64,000 nucleotides of DNA from Streptomyces sp. PH10-H1 (lineage in GTDB: Bacteria; Actinomycetota; Actinomycetes; Streptomycetales; Streptomycetaceae): NCBI RefSeq assembly GCF_030063355.1, contig NZ_JASISZ010000005.1, forward strand, positions 124,001-188,000, given 5' to 3'. The first letter of the stretch is position 1. Each line of letters begins with the position of its first letter. A model generated the notes under the pieces. The model saw only the letters and a program-made list of their open reading frames with translations. It ran no database searches and was not told where the DNA came from. Positions 39,605-48,305 of the stretch are shown piece after piece. Both the position numbers and the translations under genes were made by a program.

Positions 39605-39904
39605 ATGTACGCACGGCTCAGCACATACCAAGGCCCTTCCATCCCGGACCAGGCCGACCTGGCCGACGGCAGCGACGCGGCCCTCAACCAGGTGCGCGAG
39701 ATCCCGGGCTTTCAAGGGGTCTATCTGCTGGCGGACCGGGTCACCGGCCAGACCCTGACCCTCACCCTGTGGCAGGACGAGGCAGCGATGCGCGCCAGTG
39801 AGGTCCGCGCCACCGAGATCCGCGAGGAGAGCGCGGAGCGCGATCAGGCGAAGATCGTCTCCGTCGAGCGCTTCGAGGTCGGGTTCGTTCACCTCGAATC
39901 CTGA
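39605..39904 (+). CDS. Small dimeric alpha-beta-barrel protein
   Basis: About 99 residues from ATG 39605 (GTG at 39596 and 39602 are alternatives; AAGGA stands at 39590). The pattern MYARLSTYQG..QVREIPGFQGVYLLADRVTGQTLTLTLWQDEAAM is that of ABM-type monooxygenase or stress-response barrel proteins, but no catalytic residue identifies a reaction. 95 bp after the HD/LuxR gene on the same strand. Confidence 0.65.
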   Translation: MYARLSTYQGPSIPDQADLADGSDAALNQVREIPGFQGVYLLADRVTGQTLTLTLWQDEAAMRASEVRATEIREESAERDQAKIVSVERFEVGFVHLES

Positions 39905-39977
39905 TCAGCGGCGTCCTGATACCCCCTTGAGAACCGACTGTTCCGCCGGGCGCATGGCCTCGGGGATCGCGGCACGG

Positions 39978-40403
39978 TCAGATGTGGAGTTTCGTCGGCG
40001 TGATGATCAGCGCGGCGGAGAACAGCTCGGCGAACCGTTCGGGAGTGCCGAACAAGGCCCCGATGCGCTCGGTGTATTTGGCCAGGTATTCGGCCTGCTT
40101 GTTCGCAGCAGGCTGGTCGGGGACCTGTCTGGCGATGCCTTCCATACGCACGATGTTCCTGCCGATGTCGGTGACGTCCAGTCCCAGGCTCACCTTGGGG
40201 TTGGCGGCGATGTTGCGCAGCTTCTGCGTTCCCGGCTGGCTGTAGAGCAGGATCGTCTCGTCCTCGCGCAGCAGGAACCAGACGGGGACGCTGACCGGTT
40301 GCCCGTCCGGACGCACGGTGGCCAGCCAGGCCATGAGGTTCTGACGCAGTCGGGCCTCGACCCGCTCGCGGTCGCCCGCAGGCAGGTGTGACGTGAGTTC
40401 CAT
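39978..40403 (-). CDS. Pyridoxamine 5'-phosphate oxidase-fold protein
   Basis: 141 residues from ATG 40403 (AAAGG 9 nt upstream). Split beta-barrel flavin or F420-binding fold: RLRQNLMAWLATVRPDGQPVSVPVWFLL, then ILLYSQPGTQKLRNIAANPKVSLGLD. It resembles the mycobacterial Rv3369-type F420/FMN family. Substrate unknown. Confidence 0.8.
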   Translation of the reverse strand: MELTSHLPAGDRERVEARLRQNLMAWLATVRPDGQPVSVPVWFLLREDETILLYSQPGTQKLRNIAANPKVSLGLDVTDIGRNIVRMEGIARQVPDQPAANKQAEYLAKYTERIGALFGTPERFAELFSAALIITPTKLHI

Positions 40404-40607
40404 GGTGTTCGCCTTTCTCGGTGATCTCGTGGGGACGCTACCCGAGGGGTATGACATTCCCTGCCGAGCGCGCACGAGGCTCTGCCCGGTGTTCCGCGTG
40501 CTGGAGCACGGACTCCCGTCCTCGCACCATCCAATGCCGGGTGCAAGGGCCCAACAGGCGTATCGCGGCGAAGAGATGACTGAGACCGCGGCAGCGCGGA
40601 CAGGGAC

Positions 40608-40772
40608 GTGGAGATCCTCGCGCTGCACCTTCAACTCGCCGTCCTGCACCGCCAGATCGACACACCGAAATTCATCACGCCTGACCGGACGTTCCTCGCC
40701 GCGCTCCTGCACCATCTCCCCCGCGTCCAGTTACGGCAACTCCACCTGATCGTCTCCCCCGACACGATTGCT
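40608..40772 (+). pseudogene. Integrase/transposase fragment, N-terminal part
   Basis: About 55 residues (EILALHLQLAVLHRQIDTP, FLAALLHHLPRVQLRQLHLIVSPDTI) match the opening segment of a common streptomycete integrase-core transposase, with substitutions from the usual RHQLAVLQRQ. The frame then departs from the family. No terminal repeats were found. The core of what looks like the same family is at 45223-45580. Confidence 0.7.
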
Positions 40773-40828
40773 TGCCGAGCACATCCTCGACCAGCTGCGG
40801 TTCGTGGGCGTACTCGGCGCGCACCTGG

Positions 40829-41200
40829 TCAGGCCACCGGGCGGATCCGGTCACCGGCGGCCTGTCGCACCGCAGCTTCCAGCCGGTCCCTTGCCTCGCT
40901 CTGGGCTGCGATGCGCTCGTTGAGGACCCTGAGCCGCTCCCACGCGACCCGCAGGCCCTCATCGGAGGGCGCTGTCGCAGCTACGTCTCCGTCCAGGCAC
41001 GGCAGGAACACCCGCACGTCGTCCAGGGTGAGCCCGGCGGCCAGTAGGAAACGGATGTTTCGGACGCGCACCACCGCCCGCTCGTCGTAGACCCGGTAGC
41101 CGTTGTGGGCCCGCTCCGAAGAGATCAGCCCCGCCTGCTCGTAGTGCCGCACCGCACGAGCCGTCGCCCCGGACGCCTTCGCCAACTCGCCGATCCGCAC
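40829..41200 (-). CDS. MerR-family regulator
   Basis: 123 residues from GTG 41200 (GGAGG 8 nt upstream). N-terminal MerR helix-turn-helix (RIGELAKASGATARAVRHYEQAGLI) and coiled-coil dimer helix to 115. One Cys only (LPCLDG), so not an obvious metal sensor. Lies 26 bp downstream of the SDR gene on the same strand and probably controls it. Confidence 0.85.
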   Translation of the reverse strand: MRIGELAKASGATARAVRHYEQAGLISSERAHNGYRVYDERAVVRVRNIRFLLAAGLTLDDVRVFLPCLDGDVAATAPSDEGLRVAWERLRVLNERIAAQSEARDRLEAAVRQAAGDRIRPVA

Positions 41201-41226
41201 ACGCTCCACCTCCGAGACCACTCCTA

Positions 41227-42009
41227 TCACGCCACTACCGCCCCGCCATCGACCGGGAGCACCACCCCGGTGACGAACGACGCGCCCGGCGCGGCAAGCT
41301 GGGTGATCGCCCAGGCCACTTCCTCCGGCCGACCAATCCGGCCCAGCGGGGTGTACGCCAGGCGCACCTTCCCCGCCGCGGCCCTCTGCTCCGGCGTCAG
41401 GCCCTGGTGCTCGGCGATTGGGGTGTCGATCGCGCCGGGCGCGACTGCCACCACCCGGATCCCGCGCGGTGCCAGCTCGACTGCCCAGCTGCGGGTCAGC
41501 AGCTCCAGCGCGGTCTTGGTCGCCGCGTAGACCGAGCTGCCCAAGCTGGCCGGCCAGGCGCGCTGCCCTATCGACGTGCTGACGTTGACGATCACCCCGC
41601 CGTCGGAGGTCTCCAGAGCCGGGAGTGCGGCCTGCGCCAGCAGGATGGGCGCGATCAGGTTGGTGGTGAGCAGGGGCTCGATCACTTCCCTGGTGAGCGT
41701 GCCGAGGGCGCCTTTGAGGACGATGCCGGCGTTGTTGACCAGCACGTCCAACCGCCCGTGCGCCTCCATCACCGCCTGGACGATCCGCTCGGGCGCGCCC
41801 TCTGCGGTGATGTCGGCAGCCATCGGAGTGATCCGGTCGCGGCCGGCGGCTGTCTCGTTGAGGGGTTCGACCCGCCGCCCGACCGCGATCACGTGCGCGC
41901 CCTCGGCTGCGAAGGCGCGGGCGGTGGCCCGGCCGATGCCGGTGCCGGCGCCGGTGACGACGACGATCCTGTTGCTCTGCTGTGCAGCACTGTTGTCCAT
42001 GCCGGTCAT
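41227..42009 (-). CDS. Short-chain dehydrogenase/reductase
   Basis: 260 residues, ATG 42009 (AGGG 7 nt upstream). Rossmann motif TGAGTGIG (19-26), NNAG, catalytic Ser (NVSTS) and YAATK. NAD(P)-dependent oxidoreductase; the substrate is not visible. Transcribed with the MerR gene; the promoter upstream has MerR-type geometry. Confidence 0.88.
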   Translation of the reverse strand: MTGMDNSAAQQSNRIVVVTGAGTGIGRATARAFAAEGAHVIAVGRRVEPLNETAAGRDRITPMAADITAEGAPERIVQAVMEAHGRLDVLVNNAGIVLKGALGTLTREVIEPLLTTNLIAPILLAQAALPALETSDGGVIVNVSTSIGQRAWPASLGSSVYAATKTALELLTRSWAVELAPRGIRVVAVAPGAIDTPIAEHQGLTPEQRAAAGKVRLAYTPLGRIGRPEEVAWAITQLAAPGASFVTGVVLPVDGGAVVA

Positions 42010-42011
42010 CG

Positions 42012-42040
42012 TTCAACCCTGCCGCCAGTGGCAAGGTCAA
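42012..42040 (-). promoter_or_regulatory. Possible MerR-type promoter of the SDR-merR operon
   Basis: On the minus strand TTGACC is followed by the dyad CCTTGCC-ACTGGC-GGCAGG and then GTTGAAC just before the ATG. A dyad in a long -35/-10 spacer is the hallmark of MerR-controlled promoters. The -10 is poor. Confidence 0.45.
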
Positions 42041-42154
42041 GCAGTGCCTGGCGGTGGGCCGCAGAGATGGAAGAGTGGGACCTCCGCTCCGCCATCAATC
42101 TTCGCCGCATGATGCGCGGCGTTACTGCCCAGCACACCACCGCCGGCCCAGGGC

Positions 42155-42478
42155 GCCACGCACCGCACCGGATGGCTGCGCCAAGAGCCCTGGCTGTACG
42201 CACAGCGTGCCCCCGGCAACGCGTGCTTGTCCGGCCTGCGCGACCCCAAACCGCCCCGCACTCCCATCGACGCCGCCTTCCTGCTCTCCGTGAACCATTC
42301 CGGCGACAGCGACTCCACCGGCTCCCTCTGCGGCAACCTCCTCGGCGCCCACCACGGTGACGTTCGCCTGCCACACCACTGGCTGATCCAGACCGAGGGC
42401 CGCGCGACGATCACCACGCTCGCCGATGACTTCGCGGCCGAGGTACATCCGGGCGAGGGACGCAACTGGATCTACTGA
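42155..42478 (+). pseudogene. ADP-ribosylglycohydrolase, C-terminal fragment
   Basis: The frame ending at 42478 reads HRTGWLRQEPWLYAQRAPG, NACLSGLRDP, NHSGDSDSTGSLCGNLLGA and a final LADDFAAE. This is the C-terminal third of DraG-type ADP-ribosylglycohydrolases, including the SGDSDSTG metal motif. The N-terminal two thirds, with the other metal ligands, are missing. No start codon with a ribosome site exists. Confidence 0.75.
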
Positions 42479-42650
42479 CCCCATCAAGCACCGCTGCCCG
42501 AACGGGAGAGAAGACGCCCCGCAGCATCCTCTGTCACGGTCAGCGTGCCCTTGGAGAATCCGATGTCCCGCTGCCCTGACCACCGCCACCGATCTACCGC
42601 CGACCCTCCCGGAGCCACCGGACCTCCCGCTCCCCCTCCCGGAACCCGCC

Positions 42651-42944
42651 GTGGAGGATCTGCGGCTGGAGACGGTGCTGGGCGCCCTGAGCGACCCCCT
42701 CCGCCTCGCCGTCGTCCGCAAACTCCTCCTCGAATCCGAGGATTTCGACCATTCCTGCGGCTGGTTCGGTCTCGACCGGCCCAAGTCCTCGCTCACCCAT
42801 CACTTCCGGGCACTACGCGAGGCGGGCCTCACCAGGCAACGCCAGTACGGCTTGGAGCGACGCAGTCACGTACGCGTCGCCGACCTCGAGGCCCGCTTCC
42901 CCGGCCTGCTCGCCCTGGTCGCGAACTGGACACCAAGGGCCTAG
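42651..42944 (+). CDS. ArsR-family helix-turn-helix regulator
   Basis: About 97 residues from GTG 42651; the frame is open further 5' through Pro-rich codons, so the start is uncertain. Winged helix: VLGALSDPLRLAVVRKLLL, then DRPKSSLTHHFRALREAGL and QYGLERRSHVRV. One Cys (HSCGWF). Ligand unknown; an oxidoreductase is usual for its target in such families. Confidence 0.7.
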   Translation: MEDLRLETVLGALSDPLRLAVVRKLLLESEDFDHSCGWFGLDRPKSSLTHHFRALREAGLTRQRQYGLERRSHVRVADLEARFPGLLALVANWTPRA

Positions 42945-43714
42945 GAGACCGCTGAAGATCTTGCTCTGGGCGCCCGACTCGCCCCGCATTGACGGTAAAT
43001 GTCAATCGGCATGAACTAGGGCAAGCCGGGATTCCCTTGTACGACTACTGTCGTACTGCATGCTAGGTTCAACTCACTTCGTACCGCAGCGTGTTGGTGG
43101 GTACGGCCATGCCGAAAGCCGGGCCGGACCCACTGGGGCCGTCAGCGGGAGGCGCGGAACGGTGCGGGCCCGGCGACCGGCAGCGGCCCACCACTACCGG
43201 TCGTCACGTCACCGGGACCTCCTGGCCCGTAGCAACCCCATAGCGCTCCTCCCCACGTACGCGGGCCAGCCGGACGTTCAGTCACACTCCGACCGCGCTC
43301 CGGCGACTGCTGCCCGGACGGCGGCAGCCGCCCGGTTCACGTCGCGAGCGCGGGTGCGAGACCGAACGTCGGCGCCAGGCTCGGGTCGTTGAACCCAGCT
43401 GACGGTCGTCGACATCTTCGACGGCGACACGCCGACCCAACGGCGGTGGGTGCTGGCCCGACGCAGCCACCGCCCGGTGGTTTGCCGACGCCGGCCGAGG
43501 TGCTGAAGGTCGCGCACTGCGTGTCGAAGTAGGCCGGGTGGTGCCGGCTCACAATGGTTTGCACCAATCCGTGGGCCCTTCGGCTTCGAATACCCAATGT
43601 GAGTCCGATCTCGGCGGTTCCGGGAGACAATCCTCAGCCGCCGTTCCTCCCTATGGCACAGGGGCCGCTTGTCACGCGGCACGGTATCGCCGCGGAGCCC
43701 CGCTTGGAGAAGCC
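42945..43714. other. 770-bp region with two palindromes, no supported gene
   Basis: ATTGAC-N7-GTCAAT (42988-43006) and GTACGAC-TACT-GTCGTAC (43039-43056) are perfect inverted repeats of operator size. The first lies 44 bp after the ArsR stop. The short open frames downstream have no recognisable domain. The region looks like the relic of a lost divergent gene pair. Confidence 0.5.
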
Positions 43715-44491
43715 ATGAACAGGACCATCCTTCCGCTGGTAGGTCTCGCGGCTTTCGGTTTGCCGCTGGCCTTGCCCGCTGTGGCATCCGCACAGTCCAC
43801 CGGCGGTGACGTGAACTATCAGGCCACGCTCGACCCGGTGGCCACGAACATGGTCAACGGATCGGGCACCGCCACGGTGACCCTGTCCGGCAATGAGGCC
43901 ACCATCTCGGTGACCGCGAACCAGCTGCTCGACAGTGCCCCGCACGCCCAGCACATCCACATCGCGGGTTCCGGCGAATGCCCGAAGGCTGACGCGGCCC
44001 ACGACCACAACGGGCACAAAGCCATCAGCACCGCCGACGGCCTTCCCGCCTACGGGAAGATCGGCACATCGCTCACCACCACCGGTGACACCAGCCCCAA
44101 CAGTGCCCTGGCCGTCGACCGCTTCCCGAGCACTGGCGCGTTCCACTACACCCGCACCATCACCGTGACCCCGGACGTAGCCCAGCAGATCCGGGCCAAC
44201 AACGCCGTCATCGTGGTGCACGGAATCGACTACAACCACAACGGCAAGTACGACAACGTCCTCGGAGCCAGCGAGCTCGACGCGAAGCTCCCCCAGGAAG
44301 CGACCGCACCGGCCATCTGCGGAGCCCTGAAAGCCATGCCGGTCGGCGGGGCGGGCACCGGTGACGGTGCAACCCAGGCCACCGGCAGTCCCAACACCGC
44401 GGACCTGCTGGCCACCGGCCTGGGCGGCGCAGCCGTCGCCGCTCTCGCCGGCACCCTGCTCCTGCGGCGTCGGGCCGCATCGAAGCAATGA
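43715..44491 (+). CDS. Secreted CHRD-domain protein with sortase-like C-terminus
   Basis: 258 residues, ATG 43715 with GGAGA upstream. Signal peptide (ILPLVGLAAFGLPLALPAVASA). CHRD-like beta domain about 28-200 (NYQATLDPV..GSGTATVTLSGNEATISV, HAQHIHIAG, VVHGIDYNHNGKY). The last 35 residues read SPNTADLLATG, a hydrophobic stretch and RRR: a cell-wall sorting signal layout with LLATG (231-235) in place of LPxTG. It overlaps the sortase gene by 4 bp (ATGA), so the sortase probably anchors it. Confidence 0.8.
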   Translation: MNRTILPLVGLAAFGLPLALPAVASAQSTGGDVNYQATLDPVATNMVNGSGTATVTLSGNEATISVTANQLLDSAPHAQHIHIAGSGECPKADAAHDHNGHKAISTADGLPAYGKIGTSLTTTGDTSPNSALAVDRFPSTGAFHYTRTITVTPDVAQQIRANNAVIVVHGIDYNHNGKYDNVLGASELDAKLPQEATAPAICGALKAMPVGGAGTGDGATQATGSPNTADLLATGLGGAAVAALAGTLLLRRRAASKQ

Positions 44492-45222
44492 CCGACCAGC
44501 CCACGACCGACGGTGACCTCGCCCAGGAGCCGGAAGGAGCCGCCCCCTACCACGCGGGGGGCGGCCACCGCCGCCGCACGGTCGTCGGTCTTGCCGCCGC
44601 CCTCGCCCTCGCGGCCGGCGCCATCACCGTCTCCCTCACCGGTCACGGCGCCGGTGCCGGACCACCACCCCAACCCGCAGTCGCGGCAAGCCAGTCCACT
44701 CAGGCAACCCCTGCGCGGCCCACTCCCCCGGACCCCTCAACGCCCGCTGCCAGCACGGGCAATGTACTGCCCGCCTCCCTACCCGTAACGCTGGACGTCC
44801 CCGCCATCGGGGTGCACACCAGCCTGCTCGAACTCGGCCGGAATACCGACGGCACCGTCCAAGTGCCGTGGCAGCCGCTCAAAGCCGGCTGGTACAAGGG
44901 CTCTCCGACCCCCGGGCAGCTCGGCGCCTCTGTCATCCTCGGCCATGTCGACTCGAAGGAGACCGGCCCGGCCGTCTTCTACCGGCTCGGCGCACTCACC
45001 CCCGGAACCCGCATCACCGTCACCCGCGCCGACCGCACCATTGCGACCTTCACCACCGACACCGTCCGCGAATATCCCAAGGACCACTTCCCCACCCTGG
45101 ACGTTTACTCCACCACCGCAGACCAACCCCAACTCCGCCTGATCACCTGCGGCAACTGGGACGCCCGAACCCACTCCTACCTCGGCAACATCGTCGCTTC
45201 CGCCACTCTCACCACCAGCTGA
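44488..45222 (+). CDS. Class F sortase
   Basis: 244 residues. N-terminal membrane anchor (VVGLAAALALAAGAITVSL), Pro/Ala-rich linker to about 95, sortase domain with catalytic His153 (LGHVDS), Cys221 (LITCGN) and Arg227. Class F features: short domain, IPAIGVH-like strand VPAIGVHTSLLELG and late Arg. Transpeptidase that links surface proteins to the cell wall. Translationally coupled to its likely substrate. Confidence 0.9.
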   Translation: MTDQPTTDGDLAQEPEGAAPYHAGGGHRRRTVVGLAAALALAAGAITVSLTGHGAGAGPPPQPAVAASQSTQATPARPTPPDPSTPAASTGNVLPASLPVTLDVPAIGVHTSLLELGRNTDGTVQVPWQPLKAGWYKGSPTPGQLGASVILGHVDSKETGPAVFYRLGALTPGTRITVTRADRTIATFTTDTVREYPKDHFPTLDVYSTTADQPQLRLITCGNWDARTHSYLGNIVASATLTTS

Positions 45223-45580
45223 ACGACCGGCGCCCGAACGCCTCCATCACCTGGGCCGCCTTCCTGCACTCCCAGGCCGACGCCCTGCTGGCCTGCGACT
45301 TCCAGGAAACGATCTCCCTGTCCGACACATGGCTCTACGTGCTCGCGGTGATCGAGCACGCAAGCCGCCGGATCCGCGTCCTGGGTGCCACCGCACACCC
45401 GACCGCCTCCTGGGTGACACAGACCGCGAAGAACCTCGTCATGGACTTGGAGGACGCCGGCACTCCAGCGCGGTTCCTGCTCCGGGACCGGGACGGGAAG
45501 TTCCCCGAACTGTTCGACGCCATCCTCGCCGACGCGGGCATCGAGGTCGTGCCGCAGTCTCCTGGTGATCTGCATCGCGA
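45223..45580 (+). pseudogene. Integrase/transposase fragment, catalytic-core part
   Basis: The frame reads SITWAAFLHSQADALLACDF, WLYVLAVIEHASRRIRVLGA, NLVMDLEDAGTPARFLLRDR and FDAILADAGIEVV. This is the rve core with the first two acidic residues (ACDF and RDRDG) but without the final Glu region, after which similarity stops. There is no start codon. It is in the same orientation as the N-terminal fragment at 40608. Confidence 0.75.
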
Positions 45581-46095
45581 GCGACCTCACGCGCTACGAC
45601 GCTCACGCAGTGAAACGTCCTCCGGCGGGAGACGCTGGTCGCTCCGGGGCGGGGGCAGCCACGGTGGCCGCTTCGTGCTGCGGCTCGCCGGGGGCGGCGC
45701 GTAGCCCGCTCGGGTGACAGGACGGCCCCAGTCGGCCAAGTGCACCCGAATGGACGCAATCAGTGTCGGTTGCGGGGTCCCACCTGCGGTCTGCGTCTCC
45801 GTCGGCTGGGCCTCGACCGGGGGCGAGAGGTCCAGCAGGGGACACGGCTGCTCCAGTCGGAGTAGTGCAGACCAGGACATAACCAGCCGCGTGCTTCACT
45901 GTCTCGATCTTTCGTGACGGGTAAGCCAGGAGCTCATCACCTCCGGGTTGCCCGCCTTGCTTGCGAAGTCCGAGTGGGAGAGCATTTCGTACAAATCGCT
46001 CATATGTTGCGATGCTCCGCTGGTCTCCATGGCCGAGGCTCATGCCGGGCGTCGCCACGAGCGTCAGCAACACGAGCGACTGCAAGGGGTTCATC
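45581..46095. other. 515-bp region without a supported gene
   Basis: A 97-codon minus-strand frame (45587-45880) is open but has no domain pattern and lies in the high-GC bias expected of a shadow. No clear promoter for the transporter operon was fixed. Confidence 0.35.
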
Positions 46096-47271
46096 GTGCG
46101 TAATCGAACGATCATCATGGCGGGTCTGCCGCTCGCGACCGGGGCACTGCTCCTCTCCGCGTGCAGCAGTAACAAGGGAGGTGGTGGCGGTGGCAAGCCG
46201 TCCTACACGATTGCCTTCCAGGGGCCGCTGACCGGCCCGAACGCCCAGCTCGGCATCAACGAGGACTTCGGCGTCAGGCTGGCCCTCCAGCAGGCCAACG
46301 CCAAGGGCGACCTGCCGTTCACACTCAAATTCAAGGACGCCGACGACCAGGGCGACCCGGCGAAGGGCCCGAGCGCCGCGCAGCAGCTCATTGGTGACAG
46401 CAGTGTCGTGGCCGTGGTCGGCCCGACCTTCTCCGGCCCCACCAAGTCGGCCGAGCCGCTGTTCACCCAGGCGAACCTGGCTTCGGTGAGCGCGTCCGCG
46501 ACCAACAGCCAGCTAACCTCGCTCGGCTTCAAGACGTTCTGGCGGGTGGTCCCTCCGGACTCGGCCCAGGGCTCCGCCGCTGCCGACTACATCGCCAAGA
46601 AACTGAAGGCGAAGAAGGTCTACGTCCTGGACGACAAGTCCGACTACGGCGTGGGACTGGCCGACAACGTCAAGTCGCAGCTCGTCAAGAACGGCGCCCA
46701 GGTGGTGACCGACAGCGTCGCCGCCGGCACCAACGACTACTCGGCCGTCGCCACCAAGATCGCCAATTCGGGCGCCGATGCGCTCTACTACGCGGGCTAC
46801 TACGCGGACGCGGCTCCGCTGGCGAAATCACTCAAGCAGACGAACTTCGCCGGCACACCGATGTCCGGCGACGGTACGAACGACCCGAAGTTCGTCCAGC
46901 TCGGGGGCGCAGCGGCCAACGGCTGGCAGTTCACCTGCCCCTGCCTGTCGGCGACCGCCGCGACCGACGCCACGGCGAAGGCGTTCGTCGCCGCCTACAC
47001 GAAGCTGGCGAACCAGCCGCCCGGCACCTACTCACCGGAGGCGTACGACACCGCCAACACCATTATCTCGGTGATGAAGTCGATCGGGAAGGACGTCACC
47101 CGCGCCAAGGTCGTCGACGGATTGAAGACCGTGGATTACAAGGGGCTGACGAAGCAGATCAAGTTCCTGCCGAACGGTGAGGTCTCCGAGAAGGGCATCT
47201 TCATCTACGGCGTCAAGGACAACAAGATCACCTTGATCGGCACGGTGGACAAACTGATCGCCGGCAGCTGA
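46096..47271 (+). CDS. livK: Branched-chain amino acid-type ABC substrate-binding lipoprotein
   Basis: 391 residues from GTG 46096, AAGGGG 7 nt upstream. Lipobox LLLSAC then SSNKGGGGGG linker. Periplasmic-binding fold of LivK type (FQGPLTGPNAQLGINEDFG; VVAVVGPTFSG; YSPEAYDTANTI). Cys pair TCPCL in the second lobe. Family ligands are Leu/Ile/Val, amides or urea; the ligand here is not decidable. First gene of livKHMGF. Confidence 0.9.
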   Translation: MRNRTIIMAGLPLATGALLLSACSSNKGGGGGGKPSYTIAFQGPLTGPNAQLGINEDFGVRLALQQANAKGDLPFTLKFKDADDQGDPAKGPSAAQQLIGDSSVVAVVGPTFSGPTKSAEPLFTQANLASVSASATNSQLTSLGFKTFWRVVPPDSAQGSAAADYIAKKLKAKKVYVLDDKSDYGVGLADNVKSQLVKNGAQVVTDSVAAGTNDYSAVATKIANSGADALYYAGYYADAAPLAKSLKQTNFAGTPMSGDGTNDPKFVQLGGAAANGWQFTCPCLSATAATDATAKAFVAAYTKLANQPPGTYSPEAYDTANTIISVMKSIGKDVTRAKVVDGLKTVDYKGLTKQIKFLPNGEVSEKGIFIYGVKDNKITLIGTVDKLIAGS

Positions 47272-47375
47272 TCCGAGGATGCTTCAGGGTCCGAGCCGGT
47301 GCGGCCCGGGTGTATCGGGACGGTGTCCCGGGATCACCGGGCCGTACCGCTCGCGTAGAGGAAGACGTCACGCCC

Positions 47376-48305
47376 ATGTGTCTCACTGACCATTTCTGGC
47401 AGTTCCTGGTCCCGGGTCTCACCCTGGGCGCGCTCTACGCGCTGGTCGCCATCGGCTACACCCTGGTGTACGGCGTCCTTCAGCTGATCAACTTCGCGCA
47501 CAGCGAAGTGTTCATGTCCGGCGGTTTCGGCGGCCTCTTCGTTACTCAGGCGCTGGTCGGCAGCGGCGGGACACCACACGGCTTCGATTCGGTGCTCTAC
47601 ATGATCACGGGCATCGCCATCGGCGCGGTGGTCGGCGGCTGTCTGGCCTTCCTGCTGGAGCGGGTGGCCTATCGGCCGCTGCGACGGCGGAACGCGCCGA
47701 GGCTGGTCTATCTGATCACCGCGATCGGTGCGTCCATCTTTCTGTTCAACCTGACCGGCAAGATGTTCGGCCGCGACAAGACCAACATCCCCGAGCTGTA
47801 CACGGACGGCGTGATCTTCAGGCTGTTCGGCGCGCAGGTCCGGGTACAGCAGATCGTTATCGTCGTGACCGCGGTCGTCATGATGGTGCTGCTGGACACG
47901 GTCGTGTCCCGCACAAAGCTCGGCGCCGGTATCCGTGCGGTGGCGCAGGACGCGCAGACCGCGAGCCTGATGGGTGTCAACATCAACCGGGTGATCTCAC
48001 AGACCTTCGTGATCGGCGGCCTGCTCGGGGGCGCGGCCGGTTTCCTCTTCGGCTCGTACCTGAATGTGCATTACCAAATGGGCTTTCTGCCGGGCATCAA
48101 GGCGTTCGCCGCCGCGGTGCTCGGCGGAATCGGCAACATCCGGGGCGCGATGCTGGGCGGCCTGCTGCTGGGCATCGTGGAGAACCTGAGCCAGTCGTGC
48201 ATGTCGAGCCAGTGGATCGACGTGATCGCCTTCATCGTGCTGATCCTGGTGCTGATGTTCCGGCCGACCGGAATCCTCGGCCAGCGTCTGGGGCGTGCCG
48301 CATGA
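47376..48305 (+). CDS. livH: Branched-chain amino acid ABC permease LivH
   Basis: 309 residues from ATG 47376; the ribosome site is distant (GAGGAAG about 12 nt away). Eight or so membrane helices, LivH signature GYTLVYGVLQLINFAHSEVF and conserved GVNINRVISQTFVIGG loop for ATPase coupling. Confidence 0.92.
   Translation: MCLTDHFWQFLVPGLTLGALYALVAIGYTLVYGVLQLINFAHSEVFMSGGFGGLFVTQALVGSGGTPHGFDSVLYMITGIAIGAVVGGCLAFLLERVAYRPLRRRNAPRLVYLITAIGASIFLFNLTGKMFGRDKTNIPELYTDGVIFRLFGAQVRVQQIVIVVTAVVMMVLLDTVVSRTKLGAGIRAVAQDAQTASLMGVNINRVISQTFVIGGLLGGAAGFLFGSYLNVHYQMGFLPGIKAFAAAVLGGIGNIRGAMLGGLLLGIVENLSQSCMSSQWIDVIAFIVLILVLMFRPTGILGQRLGRAA

Noticed and set aside
42545-42955. 136-codon plus-strand frame over the ArsR gene
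   Set aside because: The winged-helix pattern is only in the other frame ending at 42944.
45587-45880. 97-codon minus-strand frame after the integrase fragment
   Set aside because: No domain, no ribosome site; it partly overlaps the end of the integrase fragment.
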